Positions 1 to 11,089 of a stretch of 64,000 nt of DNA are shown here, piece by piece. The stretch is taken from the NCBI RefSeq assembly GCF_002878395.1, contig NC_061115.1:92514595-92578594 (forward strand). Direction: 5' to 3'. Each line of letters begins with the position of its first letter. The stretch's first letter is position 1. The notes beneath the pieces are model-generated. The model had not been told where the DNA came from and searched no databases. It worked only from the letters and a program-made list of their open reading frames with translations. A program made the position numbers and the translations under genes. This DNA is from Capsicum annuum (taxonomy: Eukaryota; Streptophyta; Magnoliopsida; Solanales; Solanaceae).

Positions 1-1
1 C

Positions 2-962
2 TCTAAAATGGAATACTTCATTCCTGGCTCAAATAGTGAGGATACAACTGGTGTAGCTTCTTTGTTTATTATAAATAATTTTAAGTTACACGGCATCCCA
101 AGGACTATTATAAGTGATAGGGACTCCAAATTCCTTAGTCACTTTTAGAAGTCAATGTGGAACTGGCTTAGTACCAAGTTGCTACTTTCTACATCTTTCC
201 ACCTACAAACGGATGGACAAACGGAAGTAGTGAATAGGACCTTTGGTTCTAAGCTACGTTCCATGGTTAAAGGTAATTTGACGTCTTGGGAAGATCACCT
301 ACCTCTCATTGAATTCTCTTAGAATTGGGTGATCCATTCATGCACGAGCATCATGCCCTTTAAATGTGTCTACGGCTTGAACCCCCTACCCCCCTTGGTT
401 CTAACTCCTTTACCAGGTGATGTTATTGTTAGCATAGATGGAAGCAAGAGTGCTGAATCTATTAAAATATTGCATGAGATGGTGAGGTTGCATCTTGAGA
501 AGAAGAAGAAAGAGGTCACAAAATGGATCAACAAAGAAAGAAGGCGTCGTGCTTGAGCTGGGAGATTGGGTGTGGGTACACTTATGGAAAGACCGATTTC
601 CCAACTAAAGAAAGCAAAATTTTCTGTGTTGAGGTGATGTTCCATTCCAAGTGCTTGAAAGGATTAATGATAATGCTTACAAGATCGACTTGCCTCCGGA
701 ATACCAAGTGCATAACACATTCAACGGGTGTGATCTCTCATGGATTGATACCATTGAGGATGAAGAACCCATGAGTTTGAGGTCAAACTCCTCTCAAGAT
801 GGAGAGGATGATACGGGTATCATGGGCTGGAGACTATTTACTAGAAGCCAAGCTCGAGAACTACAAAGACTACAAGGCGCATTTATGAAAATAGACTCAT
901 TTGAGCTTGTTGTGAACTCACCCAAGGGATTGTATGCGTTGACATGTGAGGGATGGCCTTAG
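2..962 (+). pseudogene. Ty3/gypsy integrase and pol C-terminus remnant
   Basis: This is the 3' end of a retrotransposon pol, which once inserted element cDNA into the host chromosome. One frame from base 2 to 556 reads as integrase core. The second catalytic aspartate lies in ISDRD (Asp codon at 116) and the glutamate in DGQTEVVN (Glu codon at 224). The first aspartate would lie left of the window. In-frame stops occur at 146-148 and 320-322, and after 556 the frame changes. The frame at 651-962 continues with a typical post-integrase tail: a segment like a gypsy tail barrel, then acidic sequence and MGWRLFTRSQARELQRLQG. No chromodomain is visible. The sequence resembles plant CRM/Reina-type integrases, but the lineage is inferred. 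Confidence 0.85.
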
Positions 963-1450
963 ATGCTCAAAATTACATCCAAGATTACCCAAATATACTC
1001 AAACCCCTCCACTCGTTATTAAGGGTAAAGGAGTCTTTTTGCTCTACCTGTTGTAATAGACTATTTAAAGAACCTCCTTTAGTCTTGTTCCTTAGTTATC
1101 TCATTTTGATTCAAGATTTTAGTATTGAACACCATTCCTCTCAATAAAGAGTAGACCACCAACATTTGAACATCACAAGTGAAAGGTTCCACTTGTGTTG
1201 TGAAAGAGCTAGAAATGTGAGTTCTTAAGTGAACCAAGTTCCTCTTGGGTTTGCATAAGAACATAGTTCTTGTTAAGATATTTTTTAAAGTTTTTAGATT
1301 TAACTATATTCTTTAGTTGCTACATTATGTGTTCTCTTTATGTCGTTACTATCTTTTTTTTCGTTTAAGTTTCTATTTGTTGTTTCCGTTTGGGTTCTTG
1401 TCGTGTGAACTGTTTTGTGAAGATTATGGACTATTTGTGCTCATTTAGAT
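963..1450 (+). repeat. Probable gypsy LTR (degenerate)
   Basis: No coding sequence is visible. The stretch lies between the end of a pol remnant and a primer-binding-site-like motif, where an LTR is expected. It changes from mixed sequence to T-rich sequence near its end, as plant gypsy LTRs often do. I cannot fix the TG and CA ends, and no second copy is in the window to confirm it. Confidence 0.4.
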
Positions 1451-1456
1451 ACCGTT

Positions 1457-1466
1457 TGGTATCAAA
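1457..1466 (+). other. Primer-binding-site-like motif (tRNA-Met type)
   Basis: TGGTATCAAA matches the first eight bases of the usual TGGTATCAGAGC motif that pairs with the initiator tRNA-Met 3' end. It follows the LTR-like stretch and precedes a gag-like remnant, which is the order expected at the 5' end of an LTR element. The match is short, so this is tentative. Confidence 0.35.
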
Positions 1467-1659
1467 TATATTGACAACAACCACCTTGAACTTAAATTAA
1501 TGTGTAAGTTGAGCGTTATAAAAAACAACACCGTTTCTAGGGAACTATTTGGCGTATTAACTTAGTTTGAAATTTTAGTTATTGCTTAAATTCAATCTTG
1601 TACATATTTTATTGTGATTTTTTTTGTTGGTAAATTTCATTTTATTATTGTTTTTTTCA

Positions 1660-2306
1660 ATGGAATCTTCTAATAAATATGATGTTGGTAGTTACGAATC
1701 CTATCATGATGTCTCATGTCCAATCTATGATAGACCAACTTCATAAGAGATTATAAATATACTCCCCAAAAAGAAATGGACTCATATTATAAATCCTATA
1801 GGGAGTATATATGCTTGTTATGTAGTGGTTGAGAAGGACATTGGGATGATTTTCTGAATGTCCCCTCTCCCTATTATACTAACCGAATTGCTAGTTATTC
1901 TTATGAGATTGATAGGTTTTATGATGTGAAGAAGGAGGAGCAACAAACTGGATCCATTGGTCATGGAGAAATGCTTCAAACCGTTTTGAATTAGGTAACT
2001 ATAATCGGGGAGAATACGCAAGACTTGCATCAATCCTACGGGGTTTTCAAAAGGGTAAATGTCAAGGAAAAGGATTTGGGAAGTGATATAATTCTTTCTA
2101 ACCTCACAACCATGCCTTTTTCCCAAGAGGATGTTTGTCGAAAAAAAAAAACAAGCAATGATGATGGTGTTAGTAGCAAAGACTCCTTAGTGACTTCCCA
2201 ACCATCCCAATCATATGAGGAAGAAGAAGCCAAAATAAAAGAAATGATACTAGAGTCAAAAGAAGGATCCATGCAAATCTCTTATGAAGACTCTAGCTTA
2301 TTTTAG
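1660..2306 (+). pseudogene. Gag-like remnant, tentative
   Basis: An ATG at 1660 opens a short reading (MESSNKYDVGSYESYHD), and a 93-codon acidic, charged frame at 2025-2306 follows in another frame. Position after a primer-binding-site-like motif suggests the gag of a gypsy element. I do not recognise a diagnostic gag domain or zinc knuckle, so the assignment rests on context. Stops and frame changes make it non-functional. Confidence 0.3.
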
Positions 2307-3439
2307 GGTAAAAATTCTTTAGAGGAGGCTAACCCAGTTACCACAACCATAGTCTATGACACTGCGATCATAGAAGCCACATGTCCACGATCGCGAAACT
2401 AAGACCACTATTTCTATCAAAACAGGTTAAAAGACCATCCGAATTACTTTTTCCCACACGTATTTTTTTAAAATTTACTCAAATTCTCAACAATTTTATT
2501 TTTCTTTGTGTAGAGTATCCAAGAGTCAATTCATTCCTTGCATTATCTAATTTGGTAAGTTGTCTCAATTTCCTTAGTTTTGATGTAATTGCATTCTTAG
2601 AATTTGTAGTGTAGAGAGAGTCCTGAAATAATGTTTTCATTGCTAAATACATGCTTAGTAGTAATTATTTTTGTGGTTAGCTGTTGTAGATGGTGTACAC
2701 GATAATGGGCAAGTCATGTGTACCCAATTTTAAGCTTCAAATGGTAGAATAGAGTATGTTTATCATGTGTTCAATTCAATACCCCTATGAATTCCATGTT
2801 AAAATCTTTGAGTTCTAGGGTATAATCATGATAACTAGGTCTAGGTCCCTTAGTCTTAATGCTTTCGTACCTAGTAGAATACGAATGTGGTGATAAAATT
2901 GTGTGTTTTGACTAAAGTACAGAATTGTAGATTACAGTCTCAAGTACTGCGATCGCGGTCACAATAATCGTAATTAGAGTACTGCGGTTATGTTCACTGA
3001 ACCGTGATTGCCATACCCTAGAGAATTGTCTATAGGAACCAAAAAATATTTTTCATATCTATTTTTGCCCTTAAAACGTTCTATAACACTGTCACATGTA
3101 TTTATTTGTTTGATCTAGAATTTTTTTTGTATGATAATGATTAATGGTTAGGAATGTATTGTTTACAAGTACTAAGACACCTCAGAAATGGAATAATTTT
3201 ACAACACCAGATTCATGACCCCATAATTCCAGAACTACTATAATACAGACTTCAACAGAACTAACTTGCTCCCTAAAAAGGGTATCAGCTTACATAAAGT
3301 GTAGGAAAATTTCCCAAGTTTTCATGCCAGACTTGATCAGATCAGGTGGATGCATTTTGCCCTAGAACCTTGTGTTGCTAATGAGCATTGGTTACGTGAA
3401 TCTATGCTAGCCTAAATTTAGCTTCTTTCACAAACCCGA
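2307..3439. other. No gene seen; decayed repeat sequence
   Basis: The stretch has no coding frame I can support. The 77-codon frame at 2381-2614 shows no recognisable domain. Short CGATCGCG-type dyads at about 2385 and 2950 resemble the GC-rich dyads in the LTRs further right, so decayed LTR or leader sequence is plausible. Confidence 0.4.
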
Positions 3440-4430
3440 TAAATACTATTAGGGGAAGGAAAGTGAACTTTAGGACAGAGCAGAACAATGAGGTATATTG
3501 GCTCCTGGATGCTGGCATGGAGAAGTTTCTTCTAAAATCATGTACGTCAGGGACCTAGATGGCGGATATTTTATGTGCTTGGAAATAGGTACCTTAGTCT
3601 ACTACCAAAAGAGACATTCTGATGAATGATTTCATAGTTGATGCTAGGCTTTGGCTTAATATCTTCTGTATACAAGTAGCGTTGTGCACTCACATGACCA
3701 TTTTCACAAATATGTGAGCTTGTATAATGGTCTATCTTCTCTCTAGTATTGCCTTAAATGTGGGTGAGATTGTTCATTAAGAATGGATGCACACATCTTC
3801 TCCTTTCTACCATTATCACAGAGCTATGCAAGAGAGCGCATGTGGAGGAGTATGCTTCAGATACCTAGGTGGCCCCAGGCCCCAGCATCTTCCCACTCAA
3901 ATTTAGAGGTGATGGTGCCCTAGGTCAAAGAAAAAATCAGAATATGGACTCGATCAAATCAATCCAAGTGGATACATACTTTTGCAGACCCTCATCAGCC
4001 ACAGCCTTCGATGACATCTCTGGTTAGATGCACGTGGTGAGAGAACTAATGTCCAAATTGCCTTAGGGACCAGAAGAGTCCTCCACCACTCGCCACTCAT
4101 ATGTAGCTTAATCATAATATGAGAAATATAAGGAGGAGTAGAAGAAGAAGGGAGCCACTGCTGCCCATTTGAAGAGAGCTTATTCAGCTCTAGCTACATC
4201 ACATATAGAAATTATGGATTCATATGAAAAAATTGTAAGGAGATAAAAAAAGCAAGATAAATTCTTCAAGAAGTTGTGGAGGGTTGAAGGTTATTTTCAA
4301 GGTGCTCAAGCCTAACCACCATTTACCTTCACCAAGAAGGAACAATGGGGATGAGGCCCCTACTGATTAGTCTGTTGATGATGCTGAGGGTGATGGAGAA
4401 GAGTCACCGGGAGAGGATAGCTCTTGATTG
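3440..4430 (+). pseudogene. Gag-like remnant, plant-transposon-protein type
   Basis: Broken frames on the + strand resemble the gag-like 'putative plant transposon protein' region common in Solanaceae gypsy elements. Visible pieces include DARLWLNIFC, then LNVGEIVH, and a terminal acidic run DDAEGDGEESPGEDS ending near 4425. Several stops and frame changes separate these. The domain is known mostly from gypsy elements of Athila/Tat type and from non-autonomous gag-only elements. No RT, RNase H or integrase follows before the polypurine tract at 5531. The call rests on remembered family pattern, not a search. Confidence 0.4.
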
Positions 4431-5530
4431 ATATTCAGGGATATCTTTTTACTCTTAATTACTCATACATGTAGTGAGGACACTACATTCTTTTAGTTGG
4501 GGGTGCCATGGATGTGTATTATTTTGGTGTTGTGCGCCGAATATTTTTGTTGATGTTGTGTTGGGATGACACTCTGGAAACTATTTTGATTTTGTTTTTG
4601 GGAAGGCTACATTTTTGGGTACCCTGATGGTGTTCACATATTATGAATTAGCATATTTTTAGTATTAGTGTTTCTCCTATCACTTTAGCTTTTATTTTGA
4701 TTTTGATGATGCATGACAAGCTCTGCACTATGATGGATTGATAACGACATTCTTAAAGAGAATATGTGACATTCTTAAGGGTAAAGCGGCGTGTTTGGGT
4801 TTTAAGGCATAGGTGTAGGGGAAGTTGGAGTACCTGTAATACAAATGACATTAATGCAAGGGACGTGTGAGTACCTGTAGCATTTTAAAGTGAAAATTTG
4901 CGATCACATTCTACGACATTGGTGAAGTTTGAGTAGTTATATGGTTAGTGTGCCCATTTTGAGCCAAAATGTGAGGCTAAGGCTTTGGTTCTTCCCATAA
5001 TTTACTAAACTGTGTGTGGTGCTAATGTAAAATGAACAACCCCCTTCGTCCAAAAATTTTCAAAACAAAATCAAGGGCATGGATGTGAGCAATTTTGTAA
5101 AAAAAAAAAATCTCCTTTTGTGGCTCTGTAAATTTTTGTCTTGTGAATAGAAGTAGGTGCTGAAAAATTGTGTCTAGCGGGAGGGACTTTTTAGCTCATT
5201 TGGCAAATTTTTCATGCCATATATGGTGAGCTCTTTGCATTTATCTCTTGTATACTTGTGCTATCTAAAACTTTCCACGTTAGTCTTTCAAAGTTAATTT
5301 TGATTGTATTTGGTTGGAGAAATAATTTTAGGCCATCTTTGTGATTTTGAAAGTCACTTCATCCTACAAAGCCTACACGTGCATGATTGTAATCTCTAGT
5401 TAAGCCCTTTGAGCATTTGGACCATTTTGTTGGAAAACTCATTACAAACCGTGAACCATTCTTTTAATCCCTTTTTTTAACCATACCCTTCTTTAACTTG
5501 AAGATGCAACTTGAGACTAAAAGCCTGAAT
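4431..5530 (+). other. Non-coding 3' region between gag remnant and PPT
   Basis: No coding frame is supported. The G- and T-rich text, with a poly-A run at about 5100, resembles the untranslated region preceding the 3' LTR in Athila/Tat-like elements. It ends in a polypurine tract. Confidence 0.4.
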
Positions 5531-5541
5531 TGGGGGTGGTG
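5531..5541 (+). other. Polypurine tract
   Basis: TGGGGGTGGTG lies about ten bases upstream of TGTAACACCCC, which has the look of a gypsy LTR start. Such tracts prime plus-strand DNA synthesis in LTR retroelements. Whether it belongs to the element at left or is coincidental to the LTR at right is not settled. Confidence 0.5.
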
Positions 5542-5551
5542 AAATCTGATG

Positions 5552-7311
5552 TGTAACACCCCGTGCTTTTTCATATCTTAAAATTCGTCCCTAGAATGTT
5601 AAAGACTTTCTTTAAAGGTGAATAGACTTTTATACATGTTTAATTTTCATGATTTTGACTTTACATTATGTGGGAAATTGAATAAGCTTTCCATCGGTAC
5701 CAAATTCGCCAAAATCTGACTCCTGGGGGAAGAGTCAGAGCTATTTTAGTAGGATAGTGTACCACTTGGTACTCCAATGTCGTGGAGGCAGTCCAAATAA
5801 CATTTGTCATTTTCCAGTGAGACAACGTGATATCACTGCGTCATGCCACTAGATCTTTTCCTAATTAGCTCTTTCCAGTGTGACTCCGTGATCATGGCGC
5901 ATTGCGCCAAAGCGAAATTCACAACTAGCGAGGCACCACGATGGTGCCGTATCACGCCATCAGCCTAGTTCCCAATTGCCAATTTCCAGTGACATGACAC
6001 GATAGCGCCGCATCACGCCAGCATACAAAATTGAGATTTTTAGTCAGTTCCAAGTTTTAATTTTAAGGGCACTAAGGACTTTTTCCCTCACCCCCAGTCA
6101 TCCTAAACACGCAATCAAACCCTAAAAGAGAACAAATTTCTCGTTAATTCACTATTTTCTCAAGAAGCAAGCCATTCTCTCTCAAAGGGTAAAACCCTAG
6201 TTCAAGAAATCAAGGACAAGCTCAAGAAATCCTTCAAGAACTTCAGGAATCACACAAATTAAGGTATGTTAGATGTTGATTCATGGGTCCCTTTCACTCA
6301 TGAAATCCAAGAATCCTTTTTTCAAAGTACAAAGACGATGTATTTATGATTTGCATAGTTAAATTAGATTGAATTCATGTTTATAATATTAGTTGGGTTC
6401 CAATCTATGATTTAAATGTAAGTTTCATGAAATTTAATACGATGTATAGGAAATATGTGATTATCTTGATAGACCCTTAAATTTATAAAGTGATTAATGC
6501 ATCTATGATTTTGATTTGGTTTTTAATCCATCATTATGATAAGATTCATGAAAAATAGAATAGTATTCAGAGGTAATTATATGAATTACATGCTAAACCC
6601 TTGAATTTATAATTAAGTATTGTATCCATGTTGTTAATATGATGACCATTATCCTGTGAAATACTCATGCTCCCCAAGTGTTTGAAATTTTTTTTTATGT
6701 GAATTGACTAGTGAAGGCATGACATGTTATTATGTGGTCCCATTCATGTACAAGTTAATGCATTACAAGTGTTTGATGAAATGTCTTTATGAATGAACTA
6801 TGACCAACAGAACATTGTTATAGTATTTAAGATTATGATTTGCTTTACTTTTTATGCTATCGAATCCTAGTGGTATTAAATACCTGATAATTTAGTTGTT
6901 TACCTAGAGCTAATGTTAGTTACAGAATAGTATCAGTCATGTTCAATCAGTACTCTCAATCCGTTAAAGAACTAAGTAGAACTCAGTCAATTACAGAACA
7001 TAGAAAAACTCAGTAAACTCAGTCTCAGTCTAGTCCAGTCTAGTATACTCAGTTTAGTGTCTTTCAGTAGGGAGTAGGATTCACCAACGAGTGAGAGAAG
7101 GGATGATGGCTTCCCAGTCAGATAGGTAGAGTCGTTAGTAGAAATCCTTAAACTCTAGAACTTCGTAGCCAGTGCAGGATATAGCGTTACCCATCAGACT
7201 AGGCTTAACTATCTCCCAGGGGTGACCCGTACATTTAGGATTGGCTCCACCTAGGTGTCACCTATCAATTAGGCTTGACGTTCTAGTCATAAACACAGTC
7301 ATTTAGACACT
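5552..7311 (+). repeat. Gypsy LTR piece 1 (3' end missing)
   Basis: It starts with TGTAACACCCCGTGC, typical of the 5' end of Solanaceae gypsy LTRs of Tekay-like type. At 5800-6030 lie three degenerate units, each starting with TTTCCAGTG and carrying GC-rich CGTGAT/GCGCC-type dyads. The text then becomes AT-rich and contains a CTCAGTC-rich stretch near 6950-7070. No LTR 3' end or primer binding site follows; at about 7312 the sequence returns to TTTCCAGTG-type units, suggesting a junction with a second LTR. Confidence 0.6.
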
Positions 7312-9669
7312 TAGTGCAGTACGGAGCAGTGTCAAATACCAATTATCATTTTCCAGTGGAACTCTATGATATTAGCATATCGTGGAGAGGGCTAACTTCC
7401 TGGTTGTCAATTTCCAAAGGTCCAGCAAGCACATGGCACATCGCGCCATGTTCCAAAATGGTATTCAAAAGGGGCATCGCGATAGCTCCGCATCGCGGAG
7501 TCTGTCCAGTTCCTATTTATCATTTTTCAGTGAGCCACCGCGATAGTGGCATGTTGCAGTGGCCACCTAGTTCGCAAAATATTGCATTTTTAGTTTTATT
7601 TGGGGGTTTAAAGAGGGTATTTTGCTCATTCTTGCAACCCTAGTTTGTCTTAAACATTGAATTAAACCCCTCTAAAGCACTTTGTATTTATTTCATCACA
7701 TTCCTCTCATAAGAAAACCCTAGACCATCGAAGCTCCTTCTCCAAGAAATACAAATTCCTCCATTAATTCTCCAAGAAACACAAGATTAAGGTTTCTAAA
7801 TTAAGCAACTCCAAGAACTCATCTTCAAAAGCATCATAGGAATCCTAGATTCAAGCTTTCTTATCTAAGATCATCAATTAAGGTATGTGGGGTTTGAACA
7901 AGAATAAATCTTTCATTTTTGTACCCAAAGCATTATTTTTATTACAAATTTACTGCAATTTATATGATTTTCCCATGAATTTCAAGTTAGGATTTATACC
8001 GATTATCATTATTTGCAATATTATGAGATTCCCATGATTTAAAAGTTGAATCACATGATTATTTTTATATTTCCATGCTTATTGTTGAGATTTCTAGATT
8101 TTAAGATGATTTATGAATGTTTAATTACCAAGTATGAATTTTGAGATGTTTTAACATGAGATTGATACTTGGGTCATTAGAACTCATTTAAAGATTGTTG
8201 TTTCAAGATTGTTTGTGCTATAAACACCCCATGACTAGATTGTTTTTAGATTTCAGATAAAGATTTGACGTTTTGGTCTTAGAATAGATATGAAATCCAT
8301 ATTTCAAGATATAGATTTAGCTCTAAAGATTTACAATTGGTTTTATTATAAACCATTAAATTACATTTAAAGTGGATTTCTTAAGATTTTGAGCATAAGA
8401 TTGGGAGTCGTATTTAGCACCAAGCAGAAAGTATGTGTTTAACACATCCTATTTCCATAGAACTACGTAGCCAACGTAGGTACAGATTCAAATTATTCCC
8501 ACTTCTACGTAGATAACTCAGATCACATATATTAGAATGTTTTATTGTGATGGCAAGGGTATAACATCCCTACACTTATGGGGGCTAGTCGTGGGACACG
8601 ATAGATATTGATGTGGCGTACATATCGGTTAGCAGAACCTCCTAAAAGATCTCCTCTACTCTTAAAATAGTCTATATGATTAAAGCCTTAAGATAAAAGC
8701 ATATGTTTTGAAAGCTATTGTTTTAAGATTCTTACACTTTTGAGATGATGTATTTCCTTTTTTAGAATAATTTCTAAAGAATTTCCTTTTAGACTACAAA
8801 TCTTAGAATAGAGATAGTAATAGAAAAACTTTTAGAAAACTACGTGTATAGGATCACAAGTTTACTCAGATTTTGTTTTAAAGAAAGATAGTAACTTCAG
8901 ATTTCAGGTTTTAGAATTTGTATTTTAGAGTGATTCTTTTCTACACTTAGACAGTATGATTTAAAGCGAGAATACAAGCTCAGCCATTAGAACGAAATAT
9001 TATGGGTCATTGGATTTATAAAGTATGTTTTGCTTCCTATTGTTGTATATTTCAGTATTTTAGATATTTCAGCTTATGTGAGTCATTTACATTTCGAATG
9101 CATTATTTACAAATTATGATGATTGATATTATGTTTTACTTATGCATTCATCCTTATATAATCAGTACTTCCTCAAAGTACTGATCCACATATTTGTCAA
9201 TGTGTTACATTATCTCATAATATAGGTATTACTTCAGTTGTAGAACTCAAACCATATTCAGATAGATTGCAGCTTCCAGTCAGCAGGTGATGAGTCCTCT
9301 TGATTCAAGGTCTCGAGTCAGTCATATAGTTTGAGTAGTATTTTATTTTATTTATTGAGTCATATTGATTTGGGATAGTTGGGGGTCATATCCCAACTAT
9401 CTATAGTTAGAATAATAGTGGCTTCATAGATGTTAGTTAGAGTCAGTTGTATTTTTAGTCCCTCTTTCAGTCTTTATAGAATATAAAGTTGTATTGATAT
9501 TGTGTTTTTCCCATATTCCATCATTATTATGTTTTTGGGCTGTAAACTCAGTCATTTTATACATGTTATTTAATTACTTATGAGTTATGCCTATAGAAGG
9601 TTTATCTTGGGATCACTTGTGGTTCTAAGCACTGTGTGACGTCTCAGGATAGATTTTTGGGACATTACA
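7312..9669 (+). repeat. Gypsy LTR piece 2 (5' end missing), same family as element A
   Basis: Its 3' end (GGGACATTACA at 9659-9669) and the about 70 bases before it match, by eye, the LTR ends of element A at 27248 and 33512 in reverse orientation, including a GTGACGTCTC segment. A shared AGGTATGTGGGGTTTGAACAAG at 7882 gives a second anchor to element A. Six-cutter-like GC-rich dyad units lie at 7345-7570. The LTR is followed directly by a primer binding site, so this is a 5' LTR on the + strand. Confidence 0.75.
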
Positions 9670-9673
9670 AACT

Positions 9674-9684
9674 TGGTATCAGAG
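9674..9684 (+). other. Primer binding site, tRNA-Met type
   Basis: TGGTATCAGAG lies four bases after the LTR end ACATTACA. This is the standard complement of the initiator tRNA-Met 3' end, used to start minus-strand DNA synthesis. It fixes the orientation (+) and the LTR 3' boundary. Confidence 0.85.
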
Positions 9685-10470
9685 AACAAGGTTCAAGTGT
9701 CCTAGGTTGCCTGGGAAGCCGTGTCTAGTAGAGTCTTATAGAAAGGTACCTAGACATTTGTACTTTTCTTCGAGAGGCCATGATACATTTAATGAAAAGT
9801 TTCACTCATTTCATACTGTAGATCGTGCAGTAAAGTTGTTCCTTCAGAATCTTCTATCTATTCATGTGTTACCCCAAAATTCCTCATCTATGTATTATTC
9901 TTGAGCTAACATAATTAGCAAGTTCTAGTTCTTCCCAAGATAATGCTCTCGTATTTCATAGATAAAATTTTAGAAGTCATACAAAGGGCTTGAGAGGAGC
10001 TCCCTTGCATATTAATTCCCTTGAGTTGAAAGTTTATATTCTTATCCTTATGAGTTGCTCAGTTGAGATAGAATTAGATATGTATTAAGATTGCCCATTG
10101 ACCCTTTTCCGTACAGATACAGCTCGCGAGAAGAGATAATGTGAACCTAGATTGTTTAATGTAGCATACATTCGGGGGATAGTATGAACTTCAGTGTTAT
10201 GATTTATGAATAGTAGAACCTTATTATAGGTTGAAGCATGGGTATAGAAGAGTAGTGGAAAGAAGAGTGAGCATGATGATTGATTGAAAGTATAGGAATA
10301 GACTTATGCATGATATCATATTACGTTAAGGTAATATGTCACTATGTGTTAGTTTGGTAGAATATAGCTAAGGAGTTATTATTTAAGGAGAATTATTGTT
10401 TGCTTGAAGTATGAAAGGGGTTATTGATGATATTTATTATGTTGGAAAAGTATCGGATATTAATAAAGTG
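9685..10470 (+). other. Internal leader of a gypsy element related to A
   Basis: The first about 150 bases match by eye the internal region beside the primer binding site of element A (33350-33495, reverse strand), including GCCGTGTCTAGTAGAGTCTT. The 65-codon frame at 9707-9904 corresponds to the minus-strand frame at 33319-33537 and is probably fortuitous leader sequence. No gag or pol is seen. The element stops abruptly at about 10470 where pararetrovirus sequence begins. Confidence 0.65.
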
Positions 10471-10605
10471 TTTGGTTTATTTAGACTTGTATATTCTGAA
10501 TAATTACTAATTAAAGAATTTTTAATTTTTCTAAAAGCTTCTCTATTTTTAAATGGTCTTCTCATAATTAATTCAATAAACATGGATAAACTCTAACATA
10601 TCTAA
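10471..10605 (-). repeat. Inverted copy of the viral segment 11068-11199
   Basis: The reverse complement of this stretch matches 11068-11199 nearly base for base, starting at AGATATGTTAGA and including the ATG of the small ORF at 11090 and its first 37 or so codons. Differences are few. Its outer edge at about 10471 is the junction with the gypsy internal sequence. Confidence 0.9.
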
Positions 10606-10718
10606 CATATATCTCACTGTTGTACCTTTTAACATATCTAGCATATATCTCGATAAATTCTAACATATCTAACATATATCTCACTGCTGTACTTTTTAAC
10701 ATATCTAACATATATTGC
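10584..10718. repeat. Two tandem 67-68 bp repeats
   Basis: Unit 1 starts at GGATAAACTCTAAC (10584) and unit 2 at GATAAATTCTAAC (10652). Both contain the core TCTAACATATCTAACATAT and a CTGTAC/TTGTAC segment, with a shorter internal echo of ATATCTAACATAT. The units overlap the inner end of the inverted arm. In the viral map they fall in the spacer between the last small ORF (ending near 18861) and the ORF at 11090. Confidence 0.85.
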
Positions 10719-10730
10719 TTTGGTACCATT

Positions 10731-11066
10731 TGTAGGGGGGTGCGGATATAGGTGGATAACTAGCTTAAGAGATAGATTTAGTATATATATATAATGAATC
10801 TATTTTTCTTTGTGCGTGGATATTTCTTAAATTTTGTTTCAATATTTTTCAATGATTTATTCTTTTCGTAAAATGTATTCATTAATTTATTTTATCCTGT
10901 AGTAATTGCAGAGTTACAAATTTCTGTATAATAATTTATCCTAACTGTAATGTAATGTATATCTAATTCTAGATTTTCTATGTTATTTATTATCTTGTGT
11001 TGTCCTTCTCGTAGTGAGTTTTTTAATTTATATAAACTATCACATGTACTTTTTTCTAAATTTTCT
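10731..11066 (-). repeat. Inverted copy of the viral segment 18687-19025
   Basis: The reverse complement matches 18687-19025 closely across about 336 bases, including the distinctive TGCGGATATAGG near 10741 and the ACTTTTTTCTAAATTTTCT stretch ending at 11066. A small gap in the G run near 10735 is the main difference. The two arms of the inverted repeat lie almost exactly at the two ends of the viral integrant. Confidence 0.93.
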
Positions 11067-11089
11067 ATTAGATATGTTAGAATTTATCC

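Noticed and set aside
5790..6030. CRISPR-like array from the repeated TTTCCAGTG units
   Set aside because: Units are few, degenerate and unevenly spaced, lie in a plant retrotransposon LTR, and there are no cas genes.
9707..9904. 65-codon frame as a short protein gene
   Set aside because: It sits in retroelement leader sequence; the related copy at 33319-33537 has a different frame length and neither shows a domain.
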